Shown: piece after piece, positions 9,443 to 20,185 of the stretch
Layout: each line of letters starts with the position of its first letter
Numbering within the stretch: the first letter of the stretch is position 1
Assembly: GCA_033557465.1 (NCBI GenBank)
Contig: CM066034.1
Span: 410,294,159 to 410,358,158 of the forward strand
DNA from: Ichthyophis bannanicus
Taxonomy: Eukaryota; Chordata; Amphibia; Gymnophiona; Ichthyophiidae
Direction: 5' to 3'
Length of the DNA stretch: 64,000 bases
Program-made: the position numbers and the translations under genes
The notes under the pieces: model-generated
Seen by the model: the letters and a program-made list of their open reading frames with translations, nothing else
Told to the model about the DNA's origin: nothing
Database searches by the model: none

Positions 9443-11344
9443 CTATGCCAGCATAGCCTCTCCTCCTCTACAGGGCACAGGAGGTTGGCTGACCCTGTAC
9501 GCAGACAGGTGGCCAGCCATCACAGGGGATACTTGGGTGTTAAGCATCGTCCAGAAGGGCTATCTGCTCCACTTCACCCAGATACCCCCCTCCTACTTTC
9601 CAGGAGAGCCTCCAAGACCCCCTCTGCACAGAAACTTACTCTTTCAGGAGTTGGAAGGTCTGCTACAGGACCAGGCAGTGGAACCGGTGCCCCACCACCT
9701 GGAAGGGCAAGGCTTCTACTCAAGGTACTTCCTGGTACCAAAAAGAACAGGAGGCCTCAGACCCATCCTAAACCTGAGAAATCTGAACAAGTTTCTGGAG
9801 AGGGAAAAGTTCAAGATGCTTACCCTTGGAATCTTACTGCCCTACCTCCAGCAGGGAGATTGGCTATGCTCCTTAGACCTGAAGGATGCGTATACTCACA
9901 TCCTCATCCATCCAAGTCACAGACAATTCCTCAGATTTGTGGTGGGAGGGAAACACTTCCAGTACAGAGTGCTTCCCTTTGGCCTCACTTCCGCCCCCAG
10001 GGTTTTTACAAAATGCCTGGCGGTGGTTGCGGCCTACCTCAGGAACCAGGGAATCTTTGTGTTCCCTTACCTGGATGACTGGCTTATCAGGGGCCAGTCT
10101 CCACAAGAGGCCAGGCAGGCCACCTTCAGAACCATATCCCTGCTTCAGCACCTGGGGTTCGTTATAAACTTCCCCAAGTCCACTTTAGTCCCCTCACAGG
10201 ACGTGGAGTTCATAGGGGCAAGATTGGATACCATCCATGCAAAGGCCTATTTGCCTGTGGAAAGAGCTCACAGGCTGATAAAGCTTGCCGGCCAGTTTCG
10301 GGCGAACTCTCTGGTCTCGGCCAGACACTTCCTCCGGCTCTTAGGTCACATGGCTTCCACCGTGCATGTCACCCAACATGCCCGCCTGCACATGAGGCCG
10401 GCTCAGTGGTACCTCAGGGCACAGTGGCTACAGGCCACAGGAAAATTGTCAGACAGAATAAGGGTGTCCAAACTCTTGGTGGACTCCTTACGCTGGTGGA
10501 GGCATCTCCCAAATCTGGTCAGGGGTGTTCCTTTTCAGGCCTCCCCACACACTCAGGTACTCACAACCGATGCTTCCTTGCAGGGCTATGGGGCACACTG
10601 CCAGGGGGCCTGCACCCAAGGCCTGTGGTCTCCGTGGGAGGCCGCCCAGCAGATCAACCTGTTGGAATTGAGAGCCATTCGACTAGCCTTACGGACTTTC
10701 TCTCGGATCCTGTCTCACCAGTCTGTACTAGTTCAGACAGACAACCAGGTGGCTATGTTCTACGTCAACAAGCAGGGAGGCACAGGATCCAGACTCCTGT
10801 GCCTGGAAGCACAAGCTCTCTGCTTCTGGGCTATCAATCAGGGAATGACCCTCAGGGCGTCTACCTCCCAGGCCAGGAAAACTACCTGGCGGACACGCTA
10901 AGCAGACTCCTGCAGCCTCACGAGTGGCGGTTGGATCCTCTGGTAGTCCAACAGGTCTTTCTGAAGTGGAGACTTCCGACCATGGATCTTTCTGCCAGTC
11001 CGCTGAACAGGCAACTACCCAGGTTCTTTTCCAGGCAACTGCATCCCTTGAGAACAGCGCCAGATGCATTCCTGATCCCCTTGTCAGAAGGCCTGCTGTA
11101 TGCATTTCCTCCCACACCTCTGGTGGCCCGGACTCTATTCAAGATCCAGCAGGACCGAGCCACGGTGATCCTGATAGCCCCCAGGTGGCCCAGGCAGCCA
11201 TGGTACCCTCTTCTTCTGCAGTTGGCAGTGGATACTCCACTTCCTCTGGGGCTGCAATCCGACCTTCTGACTCAGGATCAGGGGTCCCTCTTGCATACCA
11301 ACCTCAGATCCCTCAATTTGATGGCCTGGCTGCTGAAAGGCTAG
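9400..11344 (+). pseudogene. DIRS reverse transcriptase-RNase H-Dam-like polyprotein of B1 (one frameshift)
   Basis: RT copies the element RNA and RNase H removes it. RT: WVLSIVQKGYLLHF, GFYSRYFLVPKRTGGLRPIL, CSLDLKDAYTHILIHP (about 9,870), the palm FPYLDDWLI with YLDD at 10,068-10,079, and FVINFPKSTLVPS. RNase H: LTTDASLQGYGAH (TTDAS from 10,563), INLLELRAIRLAL and VQTDNQVAMFYVNKQGG, giving the D-E-D residues. A frameshift near 10,850 moves to VYLPGQENYLADTLSRLL. Then comes a Dam-like methyltransferase region (MDLSASPLNRQLPRF ... YAFPPTPLVARTLFKI ... ILIAPRWPRQPWYPLL) up to TGA 11,344. DIRS elements are known to carry this region; here the motif that would be NPP/DPP reads FPP. The catalytic residues of RT and RNase H look intact, but the frameshift breaks the product. 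Confidence 0.9.
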
Positions 11345-12362
11345 TCCTTGCTCCCTTGCTCCTATCAAAGGAGGTTGAAGAGGTGGTGTTGGCCTCCAGG
11401 AAGCATTCCACTAGGAAGGCCTATGCTCTGAAGTGGCGTAGGTTCTCTACTTGGTGTTCTCAACAGCAAGAGGACCCCTTCTCCTGCTCGGTCCAGCTGG
11501 TGCTACAATACCTGCTCCACCTTTCCAACCTAGGACTTCAGTCCAACTCTGTCCGGGTTCACCTCAGTGCCCTCTCAACTCACCACTCGCCGGTGGAGGG
11601 ACAATCTCTCTCAAGCCACCCTCTGGTGTCTCGCTTTCTCAGAGGCCTGCTTCTGCTTAAGCCTCCTATTCGTCCACAGGCCACTGAGTGGGATCTCAAT
11701 GTGGTCTTGCAGCAACTGACTCGCCCACCTTTTGAGCCGATGGCAACCTGCCATTTACGTTTCCTCTCCTGGAAGATGTTGTTCCTTGTGGCACTCACCT
11801 CGGCTAGGCGGGTGAGTGAGCTTCAGGCCCTGGTCTCGGATAGGCCGTATACCAGGTTCTATAGGAACAGGGTAGTCTTGCGGACTCATCCTAAGTTCCT
11901 TCCAAAGGTAGTGTCCTCCTTCCACTTCCGACGTTCTTTCCCAGGCTGCACGCCAGTAGGGCCGAAACTGTCTTGCATATCCTGGATTGTAGAAGGGCGC
12001 TGTCCTTTTACCTTGAACGTACGCAGGGGCATAGAAGGGCTTCTCAGCTCTTCATTTCCTTTGACCCTAATAAATTGGGGTTGCCTGTCACTAAGCGTAT
12101 GTTGTCCATCTGGGTGGCAGACTGTATCGCCTGGGCGTACAGGGCAGCCGGCCTCTCCCTGGAGGGTCGAGTCACGGCCCACCAGGTCAGGGCGAAGGCT
12201 GCATCAGTAGCTCACTTGCGTTCTGTTCCGTTGGCAGACATCTGCCGGGCCGCTACTTGGTCTTCAAGCCAGACTTTTGCAGACCACTACTGCCTTGAGA
12301 GGGAGTCCCGTAGGGACAGTGCTTTCGGGCAAGCGGTACTCCATAATCTCTTTGAGGTTTAG
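11300..12362 (+). pseudogene. DIRS tyrosine recombinase of B1 (one frameshift region)
   Basis: It overlaps the end of the RT/RH frame, as usual for DIRS. The N-terminal core-binding part reads EVVLASRKHSTRKAYALKWR and LQSNSVRVHLSALS. Then come ATEWDLNVVLQQL and the first catalytic arginine in LTSARRVSELQALV. A frameshift region at about 11,930-11,970 switches to LDCRRALSFYLERTQGH. The second part holds the HxxR box as HQVR and ICRAATWSSSQTFADHYCLE with the HxY tyrosine, ending at TAG 12,360-12,362. All visible catalytic positions are kept, so the inactivation may be recent. Confidence 0.9.
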
Positions 12363-12497
12363 GCAACTCCTACCCTCCGGCCCTGGTGTTGGGCTACCAT
12401 TCAGGTGTGGTCTCTGAAAAGATTCTCTCACTGCTGCTGAGGCTCTAGAGGGAGCTCTATTTTTCAGCCTGGGTTCCTGGTAGCCCAGAGCTAGGGA

Positions 12498-12603
12498 GTC
12501 ACCCATATGTGAGGACTGACTTCCTGCTTGGTCCTGGAGAAAGAGTAGTTACTCCCCTGTAACAGGTGTTCTCCAGGAACAGCAGGAATCAGTCCTCACA
12601 ACC
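12498..12603. repeat. ICR of DIRS B1
   Basis: gtcacccatatgtgaggact through gcttggtcctggaga is the reverse complement of the left end. gtaacaggtgttctccagg through cagtcctcac is the reverse complement of the right end. Together they are complementary to a right-end/left-end circle junction. Confidence 0.85.
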
Positions 12604-12787
12604 CTCCCTCCTCCCCTTGGAGTTGCAGTTGTATATAGTTCATTTTCTTTTTGTGCTGTCTTTTAGCTATGTCATCAGACCGAGCAAGATAGCACCTTTG
12701 GGCGGGAAGGGGACCGTGCCTGCATTCCCAAAGGCTTTCTTTGAAAGCTTGGGAAATGCCCCTCATGGGGGCTCTGTCGACGCCAAC

Positions 12788-12857
12788 GTCACCCATATGT
12801 GAGGACTGATTCCTGCTGCTCCTGGAGAACACCTGTTACGGGTGAGTAACTACTCTT
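12788..12857 (+). repeat. Right ITR and terminal extension of DIRS B1
   Basis: The inverted copy of the left ITR is followed by an extension ending gttacgggtgagtaactac. The extension contains a donor-like GGGTGAGT. The boundary at 12,857 follows from the ICR and coincides with the left end of DIRS H. Confidence 0.82.
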
Positions 12858-13010
12858 CCTTATCGTTCCTCCAGTTTAGTCCTCTACTTCTGGGTTGTGC
12901 ACTTCTTCCTGCAGCTAGGAGACTGGGCATGTCAAAGTCGTGACATCACTGGATATAGCCTGCTGGTATCTCCCATCAGCCTCCAGTGTGTCCAGTCTCC
13001 TTGCAGCAGG
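12858..13010 (+). repeat. Left terminal repeat of DIRS H
   Basis: About 120 bases are inverted at 18,375-18,547, including cagtttagtcctctac, cagctaggagactgggcatg and the promoter-like block. It also holds an internal short inverted pair (gcagctaggagactgg versus ccagtctccttgcagc). Confidence 0.8.
12941..12960 (+). promoter_or_regulatory. Putative DIRS H promoter: CRE-like/TATA-like block
   Basis: TGACATCACTGG followed by ATATA lies about 85 bases inside the left end. The same order (TGATGTCACTGGC then ATATA) occurs near the ends of DIRS D (37,012-37,036, minus) and the miniature element G (63,598-63,619). Conservation across three diverged ends suggests a functional promoter; this is inferred, not shown. 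Confidence 0.45.
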
Positions 13011-16000
13011 AGGACATAGTGAGCCTAGCTTCTGGGCTCACTTGGGGGGAACAGATAAGGAGCATTTAGTGTGACAAATTCTGATTTTACTTTTGATTTT
13101 TACCTTTAATTTACTTTTAATTTTACTTTTAATTCAGTTACCTTTGGTTAATTGGCAATCAGGGATTAGTTCCCTTTAGTTAGGAGCAAATTTCCTTATT
13201 TACAGTCATTTTAAATTTGAGCCTGGTTCTTTAAATTAGTAGCATTTCTCGCCTTCCCTCCTTGTCAGTTATTTTCACTTGCTGCAGGCATTTGCCGGTG
13301 CGGATCTCTCTCCCTTGACTGTACGGGAGAGAGCTCCGGGACCCATACAGCCACACTGAAGCTGTGTGAGACGGAGCCTCTCCGTTGCTGCGGGATTTAA
13401 TTTTACTCTGTGGAACTGGCTGAGCGATCCTCACCGCGGCTGCCAGGCGCGTCAGCGTGGCTTGAGGATCGGATGAATTCAAGGAGGTAGGAGCAGGCGG
13501 TGTGGCTTTTGGCCCTGCAGGTAAGGCCTTCGGGCTCGGTCGGTCTGCTGAGGCCTCCTTTTTGCAGCGGCTGTTGTTCTTGGCGCCAAAATTCATTGGC
13601 GAAGGGGCGGCCATTTCCTCTCTAGGTATTTGGACCGCATGGCGAGAGTTGCAGTGAGCTGCCTGCGTGAGGCAAACAACAAGCAGAATAGCAAAATTTT
13701 TGGGCCTAGTGTTTGTTTGTTTCTTTTGTTTGTAGGTTTTTTTTTTTTTTTAGGCTCAGGGGGTTCCTCAGCATTAAGGGGGACTGTTGTCAATTCTCTT
13801 TATAGAATAAATAAGAATAAACTTAAAAACAGGACAGCAGTTTTGGCATTGATCTCTGATACCACATGGTCTTTCCCTTCTAATCATGTCTCTGAGGAGC
13901 ATCTGTTAAGGCCCAGGATATTAGGCAAATTTCCAGCTTTTAAGTTCAAGGGCAGAGCCCTAACTTGTAGTTGGCAGGAGGGAAAGCCTAGAAGTGTGCC
14001 TTTATGTATTCTATAGTGAAAGTTGCCCAAAATTCACAGGGACAGGTTTAGGAAACCTTAGGATATAAAAAAATAGACTGGCAGTTAAACTGTCAACCAG
14101 GAAGTGCCTGTGCTACGGTCTATGGCCACCAGAGGGCAGCTGGTACACTCCATAGTGCCTTTTTATGATTGTGGGCATGCAGCCATTATCTGCAGGTCAG
14201 GAAAGAAATCACCACAGAGCCTCAGTGATGTGATGTAAGGTCTGAGAATCCAGTTTATATGACCAAGATTTAAAGCTCTTAATTTCTGTATCATTGGTCG
14301 GACTCTGCTGCCCTAAAGGCCACCGAATGACAGCACTGCTCATGAATCACATATAGTATTCAGTGCCCCCATCCTTGGGGGGTGAGTGGTACAATACAAA
14401 ATCATATTGCTCATCAGGTTCACACAGGCAACAACCTCTCAGACCTCCATTTGCAAGGTGGTCTGTGTATTCCACTGCTATTTCTCTGACTGCAGGAAGG
14501 CCTGGGGGAGGTGCTTGTGTGTTTCATAGCAACACTTAGCAGGCCCTTCCCAGGAAATTCTCATCTATTACTAGAGCAGGGTTTCATTTAATTTAATTTC
14601 TCTGGTTGTGGTTAATGCACAGCGTCAGGGGCTGTGTTCGAAAGCTTGGGTCCCACAGACTTCGGTGGGATTTCAAAAAGAAAAAGAAACTCGCTTTAGT
14701 GAGAGATAGCCTTGTTCATTTTTAGCTAACACTGTTGATTTTACTTTTGATTTTTACCTTTTGCGTCCTGAATCCCAAGGACGGGACACTGTTTGCTTCC
14801 AGGGGTTCTACTTTCTATTTTGCTCTTCAGCTCCCTGGCAGATGCAGTAGGCTGGCAGGGGGTGGGCAACGCCTCCTGCAATGCAGAATCTCCCAGGATA
14901 AGGGGGGGGAAGGACAACTGGGTGCAGCGGGGGCTGGTAGCTTCTTGCAAAGCTATAGTAGCAGTTTGGGTAATTTTAGCGGATCTGCTTTGATTTCAAT
15001 GGAGTTGGCGGAAACTTGGTTTTTGGAGTCCTATCCTTTTAAAAAAAAAAAAGGCATAGCTATGTTGATTTACCAGAATCTCCTTCCGCTATCCATAGAA
15101 GGTCCTATAAAGCGTTAAAGTCGGTTTATATGGCAGGATAATATTTTGGCTTAGCTTCTGTGATATAGCGCTATGTTCCGCTGTAAACATATTCAAGTCA
15201 AAAGGAATTATGGTGATAACTCTCTTGGACAGTTGTAACAGGTGCTTGGGTGAGCGCCATGGCCAATCCACAGATGTGGAATGCTCTGCCATAAGCATTA
15301 TGTCATGGGAAGAATTTTATAGTTGTGTGGTTTCTTAATGGAAAATGTTCCCGTTTAGTTTGACTTTGCCAAATTATACGATTTTACGGTAGATTTGTAA
15401 TGTCTTAATTTTGGCTATATGTGGTTTAATTTTACATATGGAAAAGGCAGCTCAGCGGAGAGGGGTTGCAAAATAGAACTCTGGCCTTTGGAGCTATCTA
15501 TGCTCCCATTCCATTTATCATAGGTTCTCCAGTACGGAGAGTCTCTGCTAGTGTTCAGTGAATGCCTTAATGGGGGGCCAGAAGCAGCTAGGCTAGTTCT
15601 CTAGCAGCAATGGCAGCGGCTCAGACTCTAGTTGGCATACTTCATATGCTGGGCTTACAAGATGGCTTCCGCGCTGATCGGCATCAGTCAAGGTGACTGC
15701 CAGTTTAGACTGTGGATGTGGAGTCAGCCTGGAGGAGGGGCCTTGCGTTCTCTGGACAATGCCCTGCATACACTGAATTCCTTCAATTCGATCAGCTGCT
15801 GGCAGGACACAAGGCACGCTCGCATGCTTTTTTTCTTCAGTGGTCTAAAAGTGGAGTCTTTACCAGGTGGTATAATGGGAACTTGTCTGCAGTTTCTCGG
15901 CTTCTTCATTGCTGACTCAGTTGCCACTGCGGAATGAGAGTTGTATTTCATATCACCAGGTGCTAGTTGAACTTAAAATATAAAGTCCATCTTTGTGCAG

Positions 16001-16479
16001 TCAGATGGAATGGGACGTTACTCTAGCAGGAAGGCCGTGGATTAGTATGCCTGTGTTTGGGAGTTCTTTCTACTTCATATTGTTGGCACGGAAAGAGCGT
16101 CTCTTAACATATGCTGACGGCATTTTTGTTTTAGAGGTGTCTTTGTAAAAATAAATAAATATAAATAAATAAAGAGAGAAAGAAAATAAAGTATTCAGCT
16201 GTCCTGAATTTGCCTGTTCTTGATTGACATTTTGAGGCTAAGCAGGGGCAGGCCTGGGTACTACGTGGGTGGGTGCACACCTTGCACTACCAGGGGGTGC
16301 GGACTCACTGTATGGAACAGAGCCCTAGCAATTTTCTTTATCGCAAGATGGGAAAGTAGATGGTTCACTGAAGCGATCATTGGGGGCAATGCTCTGGCCT
16401 TACAAGCTCCCATTTTTGGAGCCTGGGGAGGCGAGAGCATGCTTTAGGTGGTCTCAGTGTTTACGGCAGTCTACTTGCC
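13011..16479 (+). other. Unclassified interior of DIRS H
   Basis: No coherent protein domain. By position the left part should hold the 5' UTR and gag N-terminus of H. There is a T-tract followed by AG at about 13,738-13,754, a repeated ttttacttttgatttttacc string (13,084 and 14,739), and a TAAATAAA-type tail at about 16,146-16,185 that may end a small retroposon. Scattered ORFs here show no recognisable family. Confidence 0.4.
14124..14141 (+). promoter_or_regulatory. CTCF-core-like motif
   Basis: GGCCACCAGAGGGCAGC closely matches the vertebrate CTCF core CCASYAGRKGGCRS. It is a single site inside decayed DIRS H; occupancy is unknown. Confidence 0.3.
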
Positions 16480-16690
16480 TGGAACAGGAAAGGATCAGGG
16501 AGTTGAATCGACTAGAGCCTGATTTGCTTTATGGGGCAAATGTGCATTATGGCTTAATTCAAGCGCTAGCTAATATTATTGGCTTCCTTGGGGATTCACC
16601 CAGAGTTCTCTCTGGTGGAGGAATGGGGCAGCTGATGATTCGTCCAAGTCGAGGGTCAGTAAGCTCCCAATTAAGTCTTTGTCTTGTCCT
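16480..16690 (+). pseudogene. DIRS H gag C-terminal remnant
   Basis: Reads LEPDLLYGANVHYGLIQALA and then SKSRVSKLPIKS. These match by eye the gag blocks SAYLADVHYDLIQGLAKSL (copy D) and SKSRLSKLPYKGKLLFGEAL (copy A2). The frame then jumps into a fragment reading APGWARRP, the end of the Dam-like region, so RT and RNase H were deleted between the two. Confidence 0.6.
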
Positions 16691-16869
16691 TTCCCCGTGG
16701 GCTCTCATAGGGCAACTAGTTGGCGTATCGAGGCTTTCGGAGAAAGGCGCTCTTGGTAGCGCCTGGTTGGGCGAGACGGCCTACTAGACTTTTCTCATTC
16801 GCCTACTCGACAGGCTTTTCCTAGAAGTTGTCGGTAGCAGACGTTCTGCTGCGGCTAGGTCCGTGACAA

Positions 16870-17910
16870 ATGTCTCAGGTGGATCATTGCCCGCCTACGG
16901 TTTGGCCTTTGTATGGGCGGGGCTCAAGTAGAAGGGTTATTCTGCGGCAGTCTTCGCCGCCTTGTTGAGAGCAAGGAGGCAGGCTGCTTCTGCTACGTAG
17001 GTCCATGCTTAGCACCTTTTGGAAGGCTGCTGTTCACGGTGGCAAGTCCGGGCGACAAAGGTGTCTGTATCCTTGGTCTGAGTTCTCTGCAGGACAGTGT
17101 CTGAAGGAACTAGCGGCCAGTTCCTTAGAGGATCCAGTGGGCGACTGTTTCTGGCTGTAGAGGTCTGTGAAGGGAATAGCGCTAGGTGTTCGGTTCGATG
17201 TGTAGCGTTTCCTTAAGTTGGGATCCGACTGCACTCCTCAAGGAGAGTTCGGGTGCCGCCGGGGGATCCCAATTGGGCCTTAGAGGCATTAGCTAAAGAG
17301 TCCTTTGATTCTTTACTCCAGGCGTCGGTAAAGGATTTGCTGTTATAGACAGTGGCTTTGATAGCTCATTGTTCGGTGCGACGAGTTTCGGAGTTTCAGG
17401 CGTTGTCATGTAATGAGCCGTTTTCACCCTTTCTGGATAGAGGGTGGTGTTTGCGAGCAGTCCTGTCGTCCTTCCAAAAGGTGGTTTCTGATTTTTCTCC
17501 TGAGCCTATTGGTTTCTCTTCCAGTTCTCGGTTTTTCTGGAAGGGGAGGTTTTTATTTGTAGCTTACGCCACTAGGAAACATTACATGCAGGGTGGGATG
17601 TTCGTTTCTTTGTTTTTGTGTACTGGTTGGAGGTCCCCACAAAGAGGAAGCAGCAGCGAAGGCGGCCATTTCGCACTGGGTTAAGGCGGTGGTTGCCTCA
17701 GCTTTCTGCTGGTGAGGTTGTATGATTCCGGGGGGCTTTCTGACTCTTGCTACCAGGGCACAAGCGGCTTCATGGGTGAATCACTGTGTCATTCCACCAG
17801 GGGGGATTGGTAGAGCAGCTTCCAGGTCATCTCTTCATTTCCTCAGTAACCACTACTGCCTAAATGTTTTGGCAGTAAAGGAGGCCTGTTCCGGGTCAGC
17901 GGTGTGGTGA
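16870..17910 (+). pseudogene. DIRS H tyrosine recombinase, frameshifted
   Basis: N-terminal part: GYSAAVFAALLRARRQAAS (compare APVIATMLSSRRRSTSLAY in A2). It is followed by a decayed core-binding segment. From 17,250: ALEALAKESFDSLLQAS, the first arginine in CSVRRVSEFQALSC, and RAVLSSFQKVVSDF. At 17,722-17,910: a decayed HxxR box (LATR), GRAASRSSLHFLSNHYCLN holding the HxY tyrosine, and a stop. In-frame stops (TAG at 17,347) and frame changes make it inactive. Confidence 0.7.
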
Positions 17911-17954
17911 GTTGGCTGGATAGGTCCCTCCCAATGATTACTGCTCTGTTACAT

Positions 17955-18070
17955 CCCAGAAGTAGAGGACTAAACTGGAGGAACGATAAGGAAATAGAAA
18001 TTACACTTACCTGGTAATTGTCGTTCCTTGAGTGACGACAGTTTAGTCCTCATTCCCGCCCAGGAGTGTG
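17955..18070. repeat. ICR of DIRS H
   Basis: gaggactaaactggaggaac then cttacctggtaattgtcgtt then gacagtttagtcctc. The first half complements the left end and the second half complements the right end. Confidence 0.82.
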
Positions 18071-18374
18071 ATTTCTTCAGTTTATTTTCAGGCGGAGTGG
18101 AGCATCAATCTCAAGGAGTAGACAGATCCTTTCAGTTTCTAGATCGCAGTGAGTATCCCTCTCTGTTCTTTCTTTCTTTTCTCTTATTTAAACGAGGTGA
18201 TGGTATAGGATACGTGTTTGCATAGGGGGGACATGAATGTAAAGTTAAAAAAAAACAAAGAGAAAAGAAAATATAAGATGGATACGGTTTAAAAGGCTCC
18301 TCCGGTTGAGGAATGGGGAGTTATTTAAAGTTATGGTATAGTTACTTATTTGTTGTTCCTTTGAGTTTGCTTTG

Positions 18375-18547
18375 TCAATAGTACACTGGAGGCTGATGGG
18401 AGATACCAGCAGGCTATATCCAGTGATGTCACGACTTTGACATGCCCAGTCTCCTAGCTGCAGGAAGAGGTGCACAACCCAGAAGGAGAGGACTAAACTG
18501 TCGTCACTCAAGGAACGACAATTACCAGGTAAGTGTAATTTCTATTT
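18375..18547 (+). repeat. Right terminal repeat of DIRS H
   Basis: The inverted copy of 12,858-13,010 is followed by acgacaattaccaggtaagt, which contains a perfect CAG/GTAAGT 5' splice-donor consensus at the very end of the element. Confidence 0.82.
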
Positions 18548-18870
18548 ATGCTTACCACCTACTGGAGGGTTCCCACCCTGAAGACTGTCCTGCAGAGGCC
18601 GAGTTAGGTGAAGATGGGGTAGGGCCTCTGGCCTCTTTGAGGCTCTGGGCCATCTTCTTCGATGCCAGCGTCGGTAGGTGGTCTGCCTCCAGCTGCACAA
18701 CAGCCCCATCCACTCCCGATCATGCCTTGTCTGTGCCCGATGGGACAGGGGCAGGTGCTGGTGCTGGTGCTGACTTTGGAGTCACCATGAGAAAGGATAA
18801 ACAGAGGAAGAGCAGCGCACTGACTAATGAGGCTCTTGTAGGGCTCAATTATGCTTTCTCCTTCATTTAG
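18541..18870 (+). other. Orphan open frame of unknown origin
   Basis: About 109 codons stay open past the end of DIRS H, with a GC-rich, alanine/glycine-rich stretch (DGTGAGAGAGADFGV) and a basic end. It has no recognisable domain, no start of its own near the boundary, and no match to the DIRS proteins in this window. It could be a captured or retroposed exon or a chance frame. A long T-tract follows at about 18,880. Confidence 0.25.
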
Positions 18871-19501
18871 CTAGTTGTTTTTTTTTTTTTTTAAATCAGT
18901 TGAAGTTGTAGAGCAGGCAGTTTTGTAGGTTACAGGAGATGTCAGACTGTGTGGTTCTCTCCTCAATACTGCTGCTTTTCTTTTTTTTTTTTATTAGTCT
19001 GCAAACACATGCCGACTGAGGCAGGAAAGGCTGTGCCAGCCAGAGAAACCACGGTGGTGGGAAGCCGCTGAGAATTTGCCCTCTTGCTTTAATTTTTTTA
19101 AAACTATTGTGTATAAATGTGCATTCATCTATATGCCATACGAATATTATCCAATACTACTAAAAGATATCAGTAACATGGGTGCGGGAAACCATCATCC
19201 CGACAGACAGGGATCCATTGTGCGAAATTTCTCGGGCAGAATACCTAAGAGTGTCATTTCACATATCAACAGCTGATTGATGCATGAATTACTATACGGC
19301 CCATGAAGAAGCATAACTGTAATCTCGCACCTTCATAATTTTTTTTTATTTTCACCTTTCAGCCAACATCTCAGAGTGCTTAACAGCATTTTAGTCTAAA
19401 ACGTGAACATGTATTGCATAATTATTGATCCGCTGAAACAATTATTAAAGTTGATAATAAATGAATGATTTATGGACATAAATTGATATTTATTGCTGCT
19501 T
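18548..19501. other. Spacer between DIRS H and DIRS A2
   Basis: Holds the orphan ORF (to 18,870), T-tracts at about 18,880 and 18,980, one copy of an ~85-bp repeat (19,014-19,098) and AT-rich sequence. No host exon can be defended. Confidence 0.4.
19014..19098 (+). repeat. ~85-bp direct repeat, left copy
   Basis: tgaggcaggaaaggctgtgc ... gctgagaat ... gccctcttgctttaattttt recurs with few changes at 30,375-30,462, just right of DIRS A2. Family unknown. Confidence 0.65.
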
Positions 19502-19632
19502 TCCTTCTCGTTTCTCCGGGCCAGTCCAGGGAACGATAGGGTTGTCAATCCCCTTCAGCAGCTGAGGACTGTAAACCAAAAGTTTTGCTAACAGCTTAAG
19601 CCACTCCCCCTTGCTGCACTGCTCCAGTCTTA
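19502..19632 (+). repeat. Left ITR of DIRS A2
   Basis: Inverted copy of 30,188-30,350: tctccgggccagtccaggga, ccttcagcagctgagga and agcttaagccactccccct are all present in reverse at the right end. Confidence 0.85.
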
Positions 19633-20185
19633 CAGTCCTCAGCAGCTGAACTGGACATAGGTTCTGTGCCTCTCCCTACTAAAAGACTGGATAGTTCTGC
19701 TGATGAGGATAATTTCTTAGCAGATTGGCTCTGGCTGAGCTAAGACTATGCTATATTTCCCTAACAAAGCTTCTCTGATCTGATTACATGTAGCCAGGAG
19801 AGCCGGGGATGCTGATAGAAGCAGCGTGAGAGGCAGAGCCTGCCTTGCATTAGCTGGGCTCTGTGGCTTTAAGGAGGTTTGGCCTGGGAGCCCCAGGATC
19901 CACCCGTCCTTGTAGTGAGTCGTGTTCTCCGTCTCCCGCTAGCTGCGGGGCAGCGGAGGCACGACAGGGAGCACTACCCTCAGGTACGGGGCTTTCTGTA
20001 GTTCAGCAGATTACGTTACCGGCTTAGTTTTTCGTGACGGGGTTTCCTTGTAGGGCATAGTCTCAGCGTCAGCATGTTTGGGGGTGGTCGGCGGTTCGTG
20101 ATTCTTGTCAGCGGCGGTTTTGTTTTGCGGCTAGTGGTTCCTGTCCCCGTTATTTAGGCGGTTTCACGCGTTTTCACTACTAGGT

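Larger units (their letters stand above)
6933..12857 (+). mobile_element. DIRS retrotransposon copy B1, full-length layout
   Basis: This is the most complete lineage-2 DIRS in the window: left ITR (6,933), gag (7,338-9,442), RT/RNase H/Dam-like (about 9,400-11,344), YR (about 11,300-12,362), ICR (12,498-12,603) and right ITR (to 12,857). The ICR equals the reverse complement of the left end followed by that of the right end, which fixes both boundaries to within a base or two. It carries a SINE at 8,308-8,526, two in-frame gag stops and several frameshifts. Its left end cuts a minus-strand DIRS; its right end abuts DIRS H with no spacer. Confidence 0.9.
12858..18547 (+). mobile_element. DIRS retrotransposon copy H, internally deleted
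   Basis: The left end ccttatcgttcctccagttt (12,858) and right end (18,375-18,547) are inverted copies, and both halves recur in the ICR at 17,955-18,070. Coding remnants are a gag C-terminal piece (about 16,480-16,690) joined almost directly to a Dam-like/YR piece (about 16,700-17,910). RT and RNase H are missing, so it is deletion-derived and non-autonomous. It is related to DIRS D and the miniature element at 63,481. Confidence 0.82.
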
